Positions 7,423-15,100 of a DNA stretch of 16,051 bases are shown in pieces. Made by a program: the position numbers and the translations under genes. The notes beneath the pieces are model-generated. The model was given only the letters and a program-made list of their open reading frames with translations, had not been told where the DNA came from and did no database searches. The stretch is from assembly GCA_948468325.1 (NCBI GenBank), contig CAOKHR010000024.1, forward strand, positions 1-16,051, in the 5' to 3' direction. The DNA comes from an uncultured Lachnospiraceae bacterium. GTDB taxonomy: Bacteria > Bacillota > Clostridia > Lachnospirales > Lachnospiraceae. Numbering within the stretch: position 1 is the first letter of the stretch; each line of letters opens with the position of its first letter.

Positions 7423-10400
7423 CCCTGATTTGCTCCTCTCATTTTTTCCAGCAGTTCTTCCGCGGAAAATTCTTCCAGCCTGCGGTATGCAAAACCCGGT
7501 ACTTTTGTATCAAAATGACAGACTGCGCGGAATTCACAATAATCACACCCGGTTTTTGCTGCCAGTGCATACGGTGAAACCGAAACATCCCCTTTCATCA
7601 TCCGTCTTCCCAGTTTCAGGATTGTTTCATTGACATAAGATGAGAGTGCCGCAAAATCTTTCGCTGCGAGAGTCTTCGAAGTCTTTTTTAAGCTTCCGTC
7701 TTTATTGATACCAACCGGAATTACGTCAGAATTCATACTCCTGCCCTCTTTCAGCTCCCCGTCCAGACTTTCAATAACATCTCTGTCATCATTGGCCAGC
7801 CCGTTTAACTTAAGCTCTTCAAAAATCTTTTGGGAAAGCTCTTCCTCACTTAAATCCCCGTCTGACTCTATCATCGGATCACTGACATGATAATAAAATA
7901 TTCCTGCCGGAACAACTTCATAACCGGGATGTCTCTTTTCCATCAATTCCAAAGCCGCATTCATATAAACAACCAGCTGCAGCTGCAGTCCATGATACAC
8001 ATTTAAAAACTGAAAGCTGGTATTGCCGGACTTATAGTCAATAATCTTCACATACAGCTTATCTTCATTTGTACATGTATCAATCCTGTCGATGCGGCCC
8101 CTTAAATGCATCTTTTCCTCTTCACTCAAATGAAAATGAACGGATTTCAAATCCTCGGCATAGGAAAAAGACACTTCAAAGCTATCCGGTGTAAAACGGC
8201 CTTTTCTAATCTGATAAATCAGCGCGCTGACCGTACGCTTTAAAATCCGAAGCATTCTGTCTTTTGCATATCTGCTTCTTGCATTTTCATACAGCGCAAG
8301 ATTGTGGTTTTCTCCAATCGCCTGTTCCACTGCTTCTGTAAGCAGCGCTTCGCTCTCTTCTTTCGTAATGGAAAACCAGCTGTAATGATTCTTCCGGATT
8401 CCCTCTGCAAACAACTCCAGTACTTCATGGAAGATATTTCCAAAATCTACGGCATAAAAACCGCTTTCACTCCGCTCTTTCAAATTCAGGCCGTAAGAAA
8501 GAAAATGAGAAAAAGCACAGGCCGCAAAGTTTTCCAGTCTTGTTACGCTGTTTTTCAGAACTGTTCCGTATAAAGCCCTTGTCACAGAAGCAGAAATCGG
8601 CGTATCCTCATGTACCAGTCTGGCAGCGGCAAGCAGGTTTTTTACCTCATCTTTCCATAAATCCTGATGCTCATACCAGCGGCAGAGCGCTGACCAGTAT
8701 CTGATTTCCGTATCTTTTTTCTTACGGCTCCATTCAGCCGCTGATTCCATGCCTTCAATCAGAAGCCGCCTTGTGCTCTCCGGCGTTACTATCCTCTCGA
8801 TAAAGGATTCTTCCTCTATTTCTTCGACAGAAAGATTCTCATACAGCTTAAGGATGGTATGTATCAGATAGGAGCTTTGCATGGCCTTTCCTTCTCCGTC
8901 TACGCGTGCATAGGACAAATACAGCTTATCGGAGGGCTTCGTCAGATTCAGATAGAGATAAAATTTCTGCATAAAAGCCTTTTCCCGCATGGTAGGCGCC
9001 AGCTCCATCTGCATTTCACCGAGCATTTCCCGCTCCGTCTGCGAAAGAATTCCGTCCGTTCCTCCTGTCTTTGGAATCACACCGTCATTCACGCCGACAA
9101 AAAACAAAACTTTAATATGCTCAAGACGCGTACGCTCTATATCGCCAACGACGACTCTGTCATATCCCGGCGGTATAATTCCTACTTTTGCAGCCTCAAA
9201 TCCCGCATCCAGTATTTTGGCATATTCTTCCAGCGGAATTTCTTCATCTCCAAGCAATTCCACCATTTTGTCAAACAAATCCATCACAATTTTATAAATC
9301 TGGGCATATTCCCTGGCATTTTTTAAATCGCCTGCAGCCTCGTACGCCATTTCTTTCTGCTTTAGCTTCTGCTGTATATCGCGTGCACAGATAAAACGGT
9401 AAAGAGCAAGCGTCTGCTCTTTCACTGTAATATGTTTCTCCTTTAGCGCCTGCCAAAGATCGTCAAACTGACAGACGACTTTACCGCGGATTTCATTTAT
9501 CACGGCAAGAGACTCTTCTTCATACCCTTTTGGCAGATAACAAAACAGCTCGCTCCATTTGCGGTATCCCCGAACTCCTGCCGCAAGCACATAGTTTTCC
9601 AGCAAATCCACTTCTTCTCTCGAAATCTGCGGCAAACCGGTTCTTAAGTACCGGAAAATACTCTCATTGGAAAAGTCATAGAGTACGACTTCGATAACGG
9701 CGCGCAGAAATTCAATAAACGGATGAAAAATAATCGTCGTTTTCTGGTCAATAAAAACGGGAATTTTATATTCTGCAAATACTTCTGACACATAATTTGC
9801 ATACCGCTGCAAATCACCGCAGACAATTGCAATTTCTCTGTAATGATACCCGCCTTTACGCACAAGCTTTTCAATTTTTCCCGCCGTATGGTGGAGTTCT
9901 TCTCTCGGATTTTTCAGACTGTGAATCTCAAGATCCGGTTCTCCGTCAAACACAGCTCTCTTTTTTTGGCTGCGGAAAAGATTCTGCTCTAAAAAATATA
10001 AAGACGGCGAGGAATGAAACCTGCTCTTTTTTGTATTTTTCATTAAAACGGGCGTCTCTACCGCAACATGCAGCTCATCCGCCATATCCTTAAGAGATTT
10101 TATCATTTTTTTGCTCATGGCAAATAATTCATGAATGCCCGCAGAGTGCCAGGGATTTTCACGAATATCAATTGTCACCGTAACATAAATATCACTTGCA
10201 ATCCCAAGCAGTCGTTTGATTAACAGATTCTGAACCGGCGTAAATCCGGTAAATCCGTCAAACACAATCACGCTGTCTTTTAAAATTTCTGACTGATCCG
10301 CCACATCCGCCAAAATCTCCAGAACTTCCTCTGCGGTTACAAATTTTCCCTCTAAAAAATCCAAAAATCCCTGATACATTGTCAGCACATCTGATAATTT

Positions 10401-10859
10401 ATAAGAAAAACTTCCTTGCGGAAGCTTTTCTATTACCTCTGACAATTGCAGAGGCATTACGTTATATTGCGCTAATTCAGATATAAAAGATTTTATCTCT
10501 CCGATGTAACCCATCTTCGTCATATTTCTTTTCAGAACAGTCAGCGAATCGGATTTTTCCTCCGCAATCCGCCTTAAAATCAGGCTTTTGCCCGTTTCCT
10601 CTAAAATCTTATAGTGAAAACTGCCCAGCTCGTCAAAAACCCGGTATGAAAGCCTCCCAAAGCTTAAAACATCAATATTCATAATGCTCTGTCTGGGATG
10701 CATACTGACAAGATCTCTCTGTGTCTGCATGGTAAACTGCTCCGGAACAATAAAAAGAAAATTTTTATCTGGATCTGCATCGGACAATTTTATTATTTTG
10801 TCGTGTATATAATGAGTCTTTCCGCTTCCGGAATTTCCCAGAATAAACTGTAGCGCCAT
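7419..10859 (-). CDS. addB: ATP-dependent helicase/nuclease subunit B, with 4Fe-4S nuclease domain
   Basis: 1146 residues, close to the 1166 of Bacillus AddB. It is the partner of AddA in resecting double-strand breaks. An N-terminal Walker A GNSGSGKT (residues 8-15) starts an inactivated-helicase-like scaffold, which in the family recognises Chi. The C-terminal nuclease has GRIDRID (Asp924) and IIDYKSG (Asp941, Lys943). The four cysteines of the family's iron-sulfur staple are present: Cys781 (in NFAACAFSHF) and Cys1105, Cys1108 and Cys1114 (CDYCEFRAVC). Both nuclease and cluster therefore look intact. GAGG lies 9 nt before the ATG. The gene starts 16 bp after the AIM24-family stop, and its last bases overlap the addA start. 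Confidence 0.97.
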   Translation of the reverse strand: MALQFILGNSGSGKTHYIHDKIIKLSDADPDKNFLFIVPEQFTMQTQRDLVSMHPRQSIMNIDVLSFGRLSYRVFDELGSFHYKILEETGKSLILRRIAEEKSDSLTVLKRNMTKMGYIGEIKSFISELAQYNVMPLQLSEVIEKLPQGSFSYKLSDVLTMYQGFLDFLEGKFVTAEEVLEILADVADQSEILKDSVIVFDGFTGFTPVQNLLIKRLLGIASDIYVTVTIDIRENPWHSAGIHELFAMSKKMIKSLKDMADELHVAVETPVLMKNTKKSRFHSSPSLYFLEQNLFRSQKKRAVFDGEPDLEIHSLKNPREELHHTAGKIEKLVRKGGYHYREIAIVCGDLQRYANYVSEVFAEYKIPVFIDQKTTIIFHPFIEFLRAVIEVVLYDFSNESIFRYLRTGLPQISREEVDLLENYVLAAGVRGYRKWSELFCYLPKGYEEESLAVINEIRGKVVCQFDDLWQALKEKHITVKEQTLALYRFICARDIQQKLKQKEMAYEAAGDLKNAREYAQIYKIVMDLFDKMVELLGDEEIPLEEYAKILDAGFEAAKVGIIPPGYDRVVVGDIERTRLEHIKVLFFVGVNDGVIPKTGGTDGILSQTEREMLGEMQMELAPTMREKAFMQKFYLYLNLTKPSDKLYLSYARVDGEGKAMQSSYLIHTILKLYENLSVEEIEEESFIERIVTPESTRRLLIEGMESAAEWSRKKKDTEIRYWSALCRWYEHQDLWKDEVKNLLAAARLVHEDTPISASVTRALYGTVLKNSVTRLENFAACAFSHFLSYGLNLKERSESGFYAVDFGNIFHEVLELFAEGIRKNHYSWFSITKEESEALLTEAVEQAIGENHNLALYENARSRYAKDRMLRILKRTVSALIYQIRKGRFTPDSFEVSFSYAEDLKSVHFHLSEEEKMHLRGRIDRIDTCTNEDKLYVKIIDYKSGNTSFQFLNVYHGLQLQLVVYMNAALELMEKRHPGYEVVPAGIFYYHVSDPMIESDGDLSEEELSQKIFEELKLNGLANDDRDVIESLDGELKEGRSMNSDVIPVGINKDGSLKKTSKTLAAKDFAALSSYVNETILKLGRRMMKGDVSVSPYALAAKTGCDYCEFRAVCHFDTKVPGFAYRRLEEFSAEELLEKMRGANQG

Positions 10860-10875
10860 TTGATTTTATCCTCAC

Positions 10876-11550
10876 TTATTTGGACGGCATATACGGAACT
10901 AAAGATCCAGCCATCTGTCCAATCGGCATAGACTGCAGCAATACACGTCCCGGCCCTGTAACTACGGTATTAAACACGCCCTCACCGCCGAAGAGCATAT
11001 TTTTTACTCCCGGAACTTTCTGAATTTCTATCGAACAGGTTGCATCCATAGCCGCCAGATAACCCGTATCTACTACGATAGACTGTCCCGCTGCAAGCTC
11101 ATACTCTTTGATATATCCGTCAAATTCTACGAAAACGACGCCCTGGCCTGACAGCTTCTGCATAATAAAACCTTCCCCGCCAAAGAAGCCTGCGCTGGCT
11201 TTTTTCTGGAAAAATACAGAAAGCTCCACACCCGCAGTCGATGCCAGAAAAGCCGTCTTCTGGCAGATAATATCGCGTCCCGGCGCAATTTCAAACGCAC
11301 GGATGGCTCCCGGAAAACTGGAAGCAAACGCAATCATTCCCGGCGCCCCTACAGCCGTATAATGATTCACAAACATGCTTTCCCCGCTGAACATCCTGCC
11401 GAACATTTTGCCCACACCGCCGCCTACTGTCTCCATTTTCATATTCGGAGACATCCATGACATCGCGCCTTTCTCTGTAATCATCATTTCATTTGCATCC
11501 AGTTCACAGATAACGACTGGTAATGGTTCACCTTCAATTGAATATTTCAT
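10876..11550 (-). CDS. AIM24 / TIGR00266-family protein
   Basis: 224 residues from the start chosen here. The sequence is all-beta and glycine-rich, with the repeated pattern of the TIGR00266/AIM24 family, whose fold resembles the tryptophan RNA-binding attenuator (TRAP) and tends to oligomerise. Diagnostic stretches are MSWMSPNMKMET, a Gly-rich GGGVGKMFGRMFSGE and, near the end, GGEGVFNTVVTGPGRVLLQSMP. There is no signal peptide or membrane segment. Bacterial function is not established. An upstream in-frame ATG at 11559 lies only 1 nt from the AAGGAG (11561-11566), while the ATG at 11550 is 10 nt away, so 11550 is preferred. The gene is 16 bp ahead of addB and probably first in the operon, with a 140-bp repeat element beginning 74 bp upstream. 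Confidence 0.88.
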   Translation of the reverse strand: MKYSIEGEPLPVVICELDANEMMITEKGAMSWMSPNMKMETVGGGVGKMFGRMFSGESMFVNHYTAVGAPGMIAFASSFPGAIRAFEIAPGRDIICQKTAFLASTAGVELSVFFQKKASAGFFGGEGFIMQKLSGQGVVFVEFDGYIKEYELAAGQSIVVDTGYLAAMDATCSIEIQKVPGVKNMLFGGEGVFNTVVTGPGRVLLQSMPIGQMAGSLVPYMPSK

Positions 11551-11588
11551 AATTCTCATTCTCCTTTTTTATTCTTTTATTTTAGTTT

Positions 11589-11610
11589 CAGGCAATTGCG
11601 AAAATGCCTG
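11589..11610. repeat. Small hairpin upstream of the AIM24-family gene
   Basis: CAGGCA (11589-11594) and TGCCTG (11605-11610) form a 6-bp stem around a 10-nt loop, 39 bp upstream of the preferred start. It could be an operator or a leader hairpin. No convincing promoter could be placed beside it. Confidence 0.35.
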
Positions 11611-11623
11611 ATTGAAAACGTCC

Positions 11624-11763
11624 GTTGAATAAAATATTCAATTGGCCGCTGGGCGCGCTCCCGCTCATTGGCGCTCGCAGCGGTACGTAAGCTGCGAAAA
11701 TACCGCAGCTAAGTACCGGCGGCGCCAAAAGGCCCTGCGGCTCAATTGTATATTTTATTCAAC
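11624..11763 (+). repeat. 140-bp palindromic repeat element, copy 1
   Basis: The ends are a perfect 12-bp inverted repeat (GTTGAATAAAAT at 11624-11635, its complement at 11752-11763). This continues inward with one mismatch to CAATTG, giving 20 of 21 paired. Inside is a GC-rich core that folds on itself: GGCGC (11670-11674) with GCGCC (11722-11726), GGTAC (11682-11686) with GTACC (11713-11717), and AGCTGCG (11690-11696) with CGCAGCT (11704-11710). Bases 11651-11734 match 12146-12229, inverted, at 81 of 84 positions. It resembles a non-autonomous hairpin element; no transposase is nearby. Confidence 0.85.
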
Positions 11764-11809
11764 TAGGTTTTTTAAAATCGTAAGTTTCAAAAATACTTGT
11801 TCTTCTATT

Positions 11810-11977
11810 TATACCCTAAAGTTCATCCCAAGAAGAAACACTCCTGCGAAGTGATTCTAAAATATATACCCAAAGGGCATCCCAAGATGACACACTCCTG
11901 CGAAGTGGTTCTAAAATATATACCCAAAGGGCATCCTAAGATGACACACTCCCTCTGGGATGGTCTCGAAAGGTATA
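11810..11977 (+). repeat. Three tandem copies of a ~54-bp two-hairpin unit
   Basis: Units begin with TATACCC at 11810, 11865 and 11919 (periods 55 and 54). Units 1 and 2 share CACTCCTGCGAAGTG and similar flanks. Unit 3 has the same first half but a different second half and ends in GGTATA, an inverted match to its TATACC start. Unit 2 has two small hairpins: CATC/GATG (11878-11889) and CACT/AGTG (11893-11907). A dispersed fourth copy is at 15543-15599. Reading frames through the array are probably spurious. Confidence 0.85.
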
Positions 11978-12116
11978 CTTTTATAAGTCTGCTCCAAAAA
12001 CACATGCCCTGCCGGAATACCCTTTAAATATACCAGTTAAAACTTTATCCAAAATCTTCCGTCGCCCAAAACACGAATCTCCCGTTGAATTGTGAAATAC
12101 GAGAGTTCAGAGCACA

Positions 12117-12256
12117 GCTGTGCGGCAGATACAAGTTGCTGACAGGGCTTTTTGGCGCCGCCGGTACTTAGCTGCGGTATTTTCGCAGCTTACGTACCGC
12201 TGCGAGCGCCAATTAGCGGGAGCGTGCCCTGCGGCAATTTGTATCTGCCGCACAGC
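12117..12256 (-). repeat. 140-bp palindromic repeat element, copy 2 (inverted relative to copy 1)
   Basis: The ends are a perfect 12-bp inverted repeat (GCTGTGCGGCAG at 12117-12128, complement at 12245-12256). Pairing continues inward to 12139/12234 with one G-T pair. The reverse complement aligns to copy 1 over all 140 positions without gaps. The core is nearly identical, but the terminal 12 bases at both ends are unrelated to those of copy 1. It begins 12 bp after the ackA stop, so it should be transcribed into the ackA 3' end as a long hairpin. No T tract follows, so it is not a standard intrinsic terminator. Confidence 0.85.
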
Positions 12257-12268
12257 GTCCGCCCAAAC

Positions 12269-13465
12269 CTACCTCTCTTTCACTATATCAACCGTCTCCC
12301 TACAGATTGCCAGCTCCTCATTTGTAGGCACAAGCATAACCGTAACTTTTGATTCCGGCGTGGAAAGTATCACTTCCTCACCCCTCGTTTTATTTGCTTC
12401 TTTATCAATTTCAATCCCTAAAAATCCCAGATAACTGCAGATGCTTTCACGCACTTTGCCGTCGTTTTCCCCGACGCCTGCCGTAAAGCAGATTACATCC
12501 ACTCCATTCATAGCCGCAGCATAAGAACCGACATATTTTGCCGCGCGGTAACAGAATACGTCCCTTGCTGTCTGCGCACGCATATTCCCCTCGCCTGCCG
12601 CACTGTCCAGATCGCGGAAATCACTGGACAGACCGGATAAGCCATAAACACCGGATTCCTTATTTAGTACTTTCATTATGCCTTCCATATCGAGATTTTC
12701 TTTTTTGGCCAGATATTCTACTGCGGAAGGATCTATATCACCGGAACGTGTTCCCATTACCAAACCCTCCAGCGGGGAAAGACCCATCGAAGTATCTATG
12801 GATTTGCCGTTTTTCACTGCGCAGATGCTTGCGCCGTTTCCTAAGTGGCATACGATTGTCTTTAAGCGGTCATACGGCTTTCCTAAAATCTCCGCGGCTC
12901 TCTTTGACACATAGCTGTGGCTGGTACCGTGAAAACCGTATTTGCGGACTTTGTATTTCTCATAATATTCATAAGGCACGCCGTAAAGATATGCTTCCAT
13001 CGGCATTGTCTGATGAAATGCAGTGTCGAATACACCCACCATCGGCACGCCTTTTAATACTTCCTGACATGCACGCACACCGATTAAATTTGCAGGATTG
13101 TGCAGTGGAGCCAGATCTGAACATTCTTCTACTCCCCGGATAACATCTTCATCAATTAAAATAGAATTTGCGAATTTTTCACCGCCATGCACCAGTCTGT
13201 GTCCGACTGCATCAATTTCATCCAGACTCTTCAACACACCTGTCTTTGGATTAATCAGCGCATCCAGCACCATTTTTACGGCCTCTGTATGTGTCGGCAT
13301 CGGAGAATCCGTAATCTCCTTTTCTCCGCCTTTCGGCTGATATACTAATCTTCCGTCAATTCCGATACGTTCACAGATTCCCTTTGCAAGCACTTCTTCA
13401 CTGTCAGAATGAATGACCTGATACTTCAAAGAAGAACTGCCGCAATTGATGACTAATACATTCAT
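12269..13465 (-). CDS. ackA: Acetate kinase
   Basis: 398 residues, full length for the family. It converts acetyl phosphate and ADP to acetate and ATP, the energy-yielding last step of acetate fermentation. Visible active-site features are NCGSSSLKYQ at the N terminus (Asn7), GHRLVHGGE (Arg90), VFDTAFHQTMP (Asp147), YGFHGTSHSYV (His179), VCHLGNGASICAV, LSPLEGLVMGTRSGDIDP and FTAGVGENDG. The ATG has GAGGAG 8 nt upstream. Its usual partner pta is not in this window, and the gene appears to be transcribed alone from its own promoter. The 5' untranslated region carries an 84-bp hairpin element, and a 140-bp hairpin element follows the stop. Confidence 0.97.
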   Translation of the reverse strand: MNVLVINCGSSSLKYQVIHSDSEEVLAKGICERIGIDGRLVYQPKGGEKEITDSPMPTHTEAVKMVLDALINPKTGVLKSLDEIDAVGHRLVHGGEKFANSILIDEDVIRGVEECSDLAPLHNPANLIGVRACQEVLKGVPMVGVFDTAFHQTMPMEAYLYGVPYEYYEKYKVRKYGFHGTSHSYVSKRAAEILGKPYDRLKTIVCHLGNGASICAVKNGKSIDTSMGLSPLEGLVMGTRSGDIDPSAVEYLAKKENLDMEGIMKVLNKESGVYGLSGLSSDFRDLDSAAGEGNMRAQTARDVFCYRAAKYVGSYAAAMNGVDVICFTAGVGENDGKVRESICSYLGFLGIEIDKEANKTRGEEVILSTPESKVTVMLVPTNEELAICRETVDIVKER

Positions 13466-13503
13466 GCTTCCATCTCCTCTTTTTATAATAATATTTATGT
13501 ACC

Positions 13504-13589
13504 GGAGCGTGTTTGAAAATTGCTTTCTGCCAGATATATGCCGTTAAGCGGGATGTGCAGACGGCGGGAAAAAATTTAAAACACGCTCT
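13504..13589 (+). repeat. ~84-bp palindromic (MITE-like) element in the ackA leader
   Basis: GAGCGTGTTT (13505-13514) pairs perfectly with 13579-13588. The stem continues inward through AAATT/AATTT-like pairs and TTTCTGCC (13524-13531) with GGCGGGAA (13563-13570). That inner helix needs two G-T pairs, which exist only on the plus-strand RNA. On the minus strand, which is the ackA transcript, the outer stem remains. From memory, similar elements recur between genes in Lachnospiraceae; I cannot confirm copy number here. Confidence 0.7.
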
Positions 13590-13595
13590 AAGCAA

Positions 13596-13624
13596 AGTAT
13601 AAACCTTTTTGGAATGCTAAACAA
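13596..13624 (-). promoter_or_regulatory. Predicted sigma-A promoter of ackA
   Basis: On the minus strand TTGTTT (13624-13619), a 17-bp spacer and TATACT (13601-13596). Transcription would start near 13589, at the outer edge of the 84-bp palindromic element, giving a leader of about 125 nt that begins with that hairpin. Confidence 0.65.
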
Positions 13625-13691
13625 TATAAAAGAAGATTTTTCTGTATAAAATTTGATGCATGGCTGCGGATCGCGCTGTCAGCAGCATAAC

Positions 13692-13720
13692 TTGCCAACT
13701 TGCAGCTTCAATGATAAAAT
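13692..13720 (+). promoter_or_regulatory. Predicted sigma-A promoter of tmcAL
   Basis: TTGCCA (13692-13697), a 17-bp spacer and TAAAAT (13715-13720). The expected start near 13727 gives a leader of about 40 nt before the ATG at 13767. Confidence 0.6.
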
Positions 13721-13766
13721 ACCATCAGATTTGATTCATTTATTCATCGCAAAAGGAGCCATACAT

Positions 13767-15038
13767 ATGAAAGCCATAGGCATTATCGCCGAATACAATC
13801 CCTTTCACAACGGACATGCTTACCAGATACAAAAAGCAAAAGAATTATCCCGCGCAGACTATGTCATTGTCGTAATGAGCGGCAATTATGTCCAGCGCGG
13901 CACCCCCGCAATTTCAGACAAATTCAGCCGTACGTCCATGGCTCTTTTAAGCGGCGCGGATTTTGTTTTTGAACTTCCCGTGATCTGGTCAACGGCTTCC
14001 GCAGAATATTTTGCCGCCGCCGCAATTGCGCTCCTGAATGCTTTGGGCTGTGTAGACGCTGTCAGTTTTGGATGCGAAACACCGGATCTTTCCCTGCTGA
14101 CTTCCATCGCAGAAATATTCGCCCGCGAGCCGGAGCCTTACCGCAATCTTCTCTCCTCTTACTTAAAACAGGGAAAAAGCTTTCCTGCCGCAAGAGAAAA
14201 GGCACTTTCTGCTTATCTTACCGGCCATGAGAATTTCCATCCGAAAGAAGAGCTTTCCTCTCTGCTTCAATCACCAAATAACATTCTGGCGTTAGAATAT
14301 ATGAAAGCATTGATCCGGCAGAATTCCCGTCTTACTCCATTACCTGTTCTGCGTCTTGGAAACGGGTATCATGACACACAATTTTCCGAAAATTACTGCT
14401 CCGCTGCCGCAATCCGCAAGCTGCTGTCCGATGCTTTAAAAGCGTCTTCTTCCAAAAGCGGCCTGATTAAAAAATTGTCGCCTTATATGCCGCAAAACGC
14501 AGTCAGATTCCTTTTTTCCCCAGAGCATCCTTTTCTAACAGAACAGGATTTTTCACAGATGCTTTTTTACAGGCTTCTTTGTGAAAAGGAAACAGGGTTT
14601 GCAGGCTATGCAGACGGATCTGCAGAGCTTTCAAACCGGATTTTGCATGCACTGTCTGAATTTACCGATTACAGGACATTCTGTGAACGTTTAAAGCGAA
14701 AAGAAGTGACATACACCAGAATCAGCCGTCTGCTTCTGCATATTTTATTGAATATAACTTATGCAGATTACGAAAACGGAAAGGACTGCAATTACATCCC
14801 GTATCTTCGTCTGCTCGGATTCCGACGGGATGCCGCGGGCTTTTTTTCGGAAATAAAAAAACACACTTTGCTTCCGCTGATTGCGAAACCGTCAAAGTGT
14901 GCTTCTATCCTCACAGACAATGCCCTCTCTATGTTCCAAGAAGATGTATTTGCTTCTGATTTGTACTATGGTGTGCAGGCGCAAAAAAGCGGCTCTCCAT
15001 GCAAAAATGAATATGAGCGGCAGATTGTGATTGTGTGA
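13767..15038 (+). CDS. tmcAL: tRNA(Met) cytidine acetate ligase (TmcAL, formerly YlbM)
   Basis: 423 residues, close to the 415 of the Bacillus enzyme. TmcAL uses acetate and ATP to make N4-acetylcytidine at the wobble base of elongator tRNA-Met. The nucleotidyltransferase signature is at the N terminus: GIIAEYNPFHNGHAYQI, with the HxGH motif at His14-His17. It is followed by VVMSGNYVQRGTPAISDKFSRT and GADFVFELPV. The C-terminal part ends with the family-like PLIAKPSKC ... FASDLYYG. The ATG at 13767 has AAAGGAG 9 nt upstream; upstream in-frame codons lack a site. It is divergent from acetate kinase, whose product acetate is this enzyme's substrate, though that may be coincidence. Near its 3' end the coding sequence carries a minus-strand terminator. 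Confidence 0.93.
   Translation: MKAIGIIAEYNPFHNGHAYQIQKAKELSRADYVIVVMSGNYVQRGTPAISDKFSRTSMALLSGADFVFELPVIWSTASAEYFAAAAIALLNALGCVDAVSFGCETPDLSLLTSIAEIFAREPEPYRNLLSSYLKQGKSFPAAREKALSAYLTGHENFHPKEELSSLLQSPNNILALEYMKALIRQNSRLTPLPVLRLGNGYHDTQFSENYCSAAAIRKLLSDALKASSSKSGLIKKLSPYMPQNAVRFLFSPEHPFLTEQDFSQMLFYRLLCEKETGFAGYADGSAELSNRILHALSEFTDYRTFCERLKRKEVTYTRISRLLLHILLNITYADYENGKDCNYIPYLRLLGFRRDAAGFFSEIKKHTLLPLIAKPSKCASILTDNALSMFQEDVFASDLYYGVQAQKSGSPCKNEYERQIVIV
14851..14901 (-). terminator. Minus-strand intrinsic terminator embedded in tmcAL
   Basis: CACACTTTG (14862-14870) and CAAAGTGTG (14893-14901) form a perfect 9-bp stem with a 22-nt loop. On the minus strand the stem is followed directly by seven T (14861-14855) and further T-rich sequence. 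It would stop transcripts arriving from the right-hand pseudogene region before they run antisense through tmcAL. Confidence 0.65.
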
Positions 15039-15062
15039 TACAAAGAAGTACTTCATTTTGGC

Positions 15063-15084
15063 GAGGGGCAGACGTCAGCTCCTC
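15063..15084 (+). terminator. Weak hairpin after tmcAL
   Basis: GAGGGGC (15063-15069) with GCTCCTC (15078-15084), one G-T pair, 8-nt loop, 24 bp after the tmcAL stop. No T tract follows, so terminator function is doubtful. Confidence 0.25.
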
Positions 15085-15100
15085 ACCATTGTCAACCAGA

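Larger units (their letters stand above)
11560..12268. other. Non-coding repeat-filled region between ackA and the AIM24-family gene
   Basis: About 700 bp without a credible gene. It contains two inverted 140-bp elements (11624-11763 and 12117-12256) around three tandem 54-bp units (11810 to about 11973). Reading frames across the tandem units (an 18-codon repeat on the minus strand) follow from a period divisible by three and have no ribosome site or family resemblance. The rest, roughly 11975-12116, shows nothing I can assign. Confidence 0.8.
13466..13766. other. Divergent ackA/tmcAL intergenic region
   Basis: 301 bp containing, from left to right, the ackA ribosome site, an 84-bp palindromic element, a minus-strand promoter for ackA, about 65 bp with nothing assignable, and a plus-strand promoter plus ribosome site for tmcAL. 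A plus-strand reading frame is open from 13653 in phase with tmcAL, but the ribosome site places the true start at 13767. Confidence 0.8.

Noticed and set aside
11551..11559. Upstream ATG at 11559 as start of the AIM24-family gene
   Set aside because: It lies only 1 nt from the AAGGAG, too close for initiation; the ATG at 11550 has a workable 10-nt spacing.
11823..12027. Open reading frames on both strands through the tandem 54-bp units, including an 18-residue repeated peptide
   Set aside because: The period is divisible by three, so any stop-free frame repeats automatically. There is no ribosome site and no family resemblance, and the hairpins explain the sequence better.
11624..12256. CRISPR array or integron attC cluster
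   Set aside because: The tandem units have no unique spacers between them, there are only three, and no cas or integrase gene is present. The 140-bp elements lack recognisable attC core sites.
13404..13595. Minus-strand 63-residue reading frame upstream of ackA
   Set aside because: It runs through the palindromic element and the ackA leader and overlaps the ackA start in another frame. It is the type of spurious frame such repeats create.
13653..13766. N-terminal extension of TmcAL
   Set aside because: It has no ribosome site and does not resemble the family. The family start MKAIGIIAEYNPFHNGH at 13767 has a good AAAGGAG.
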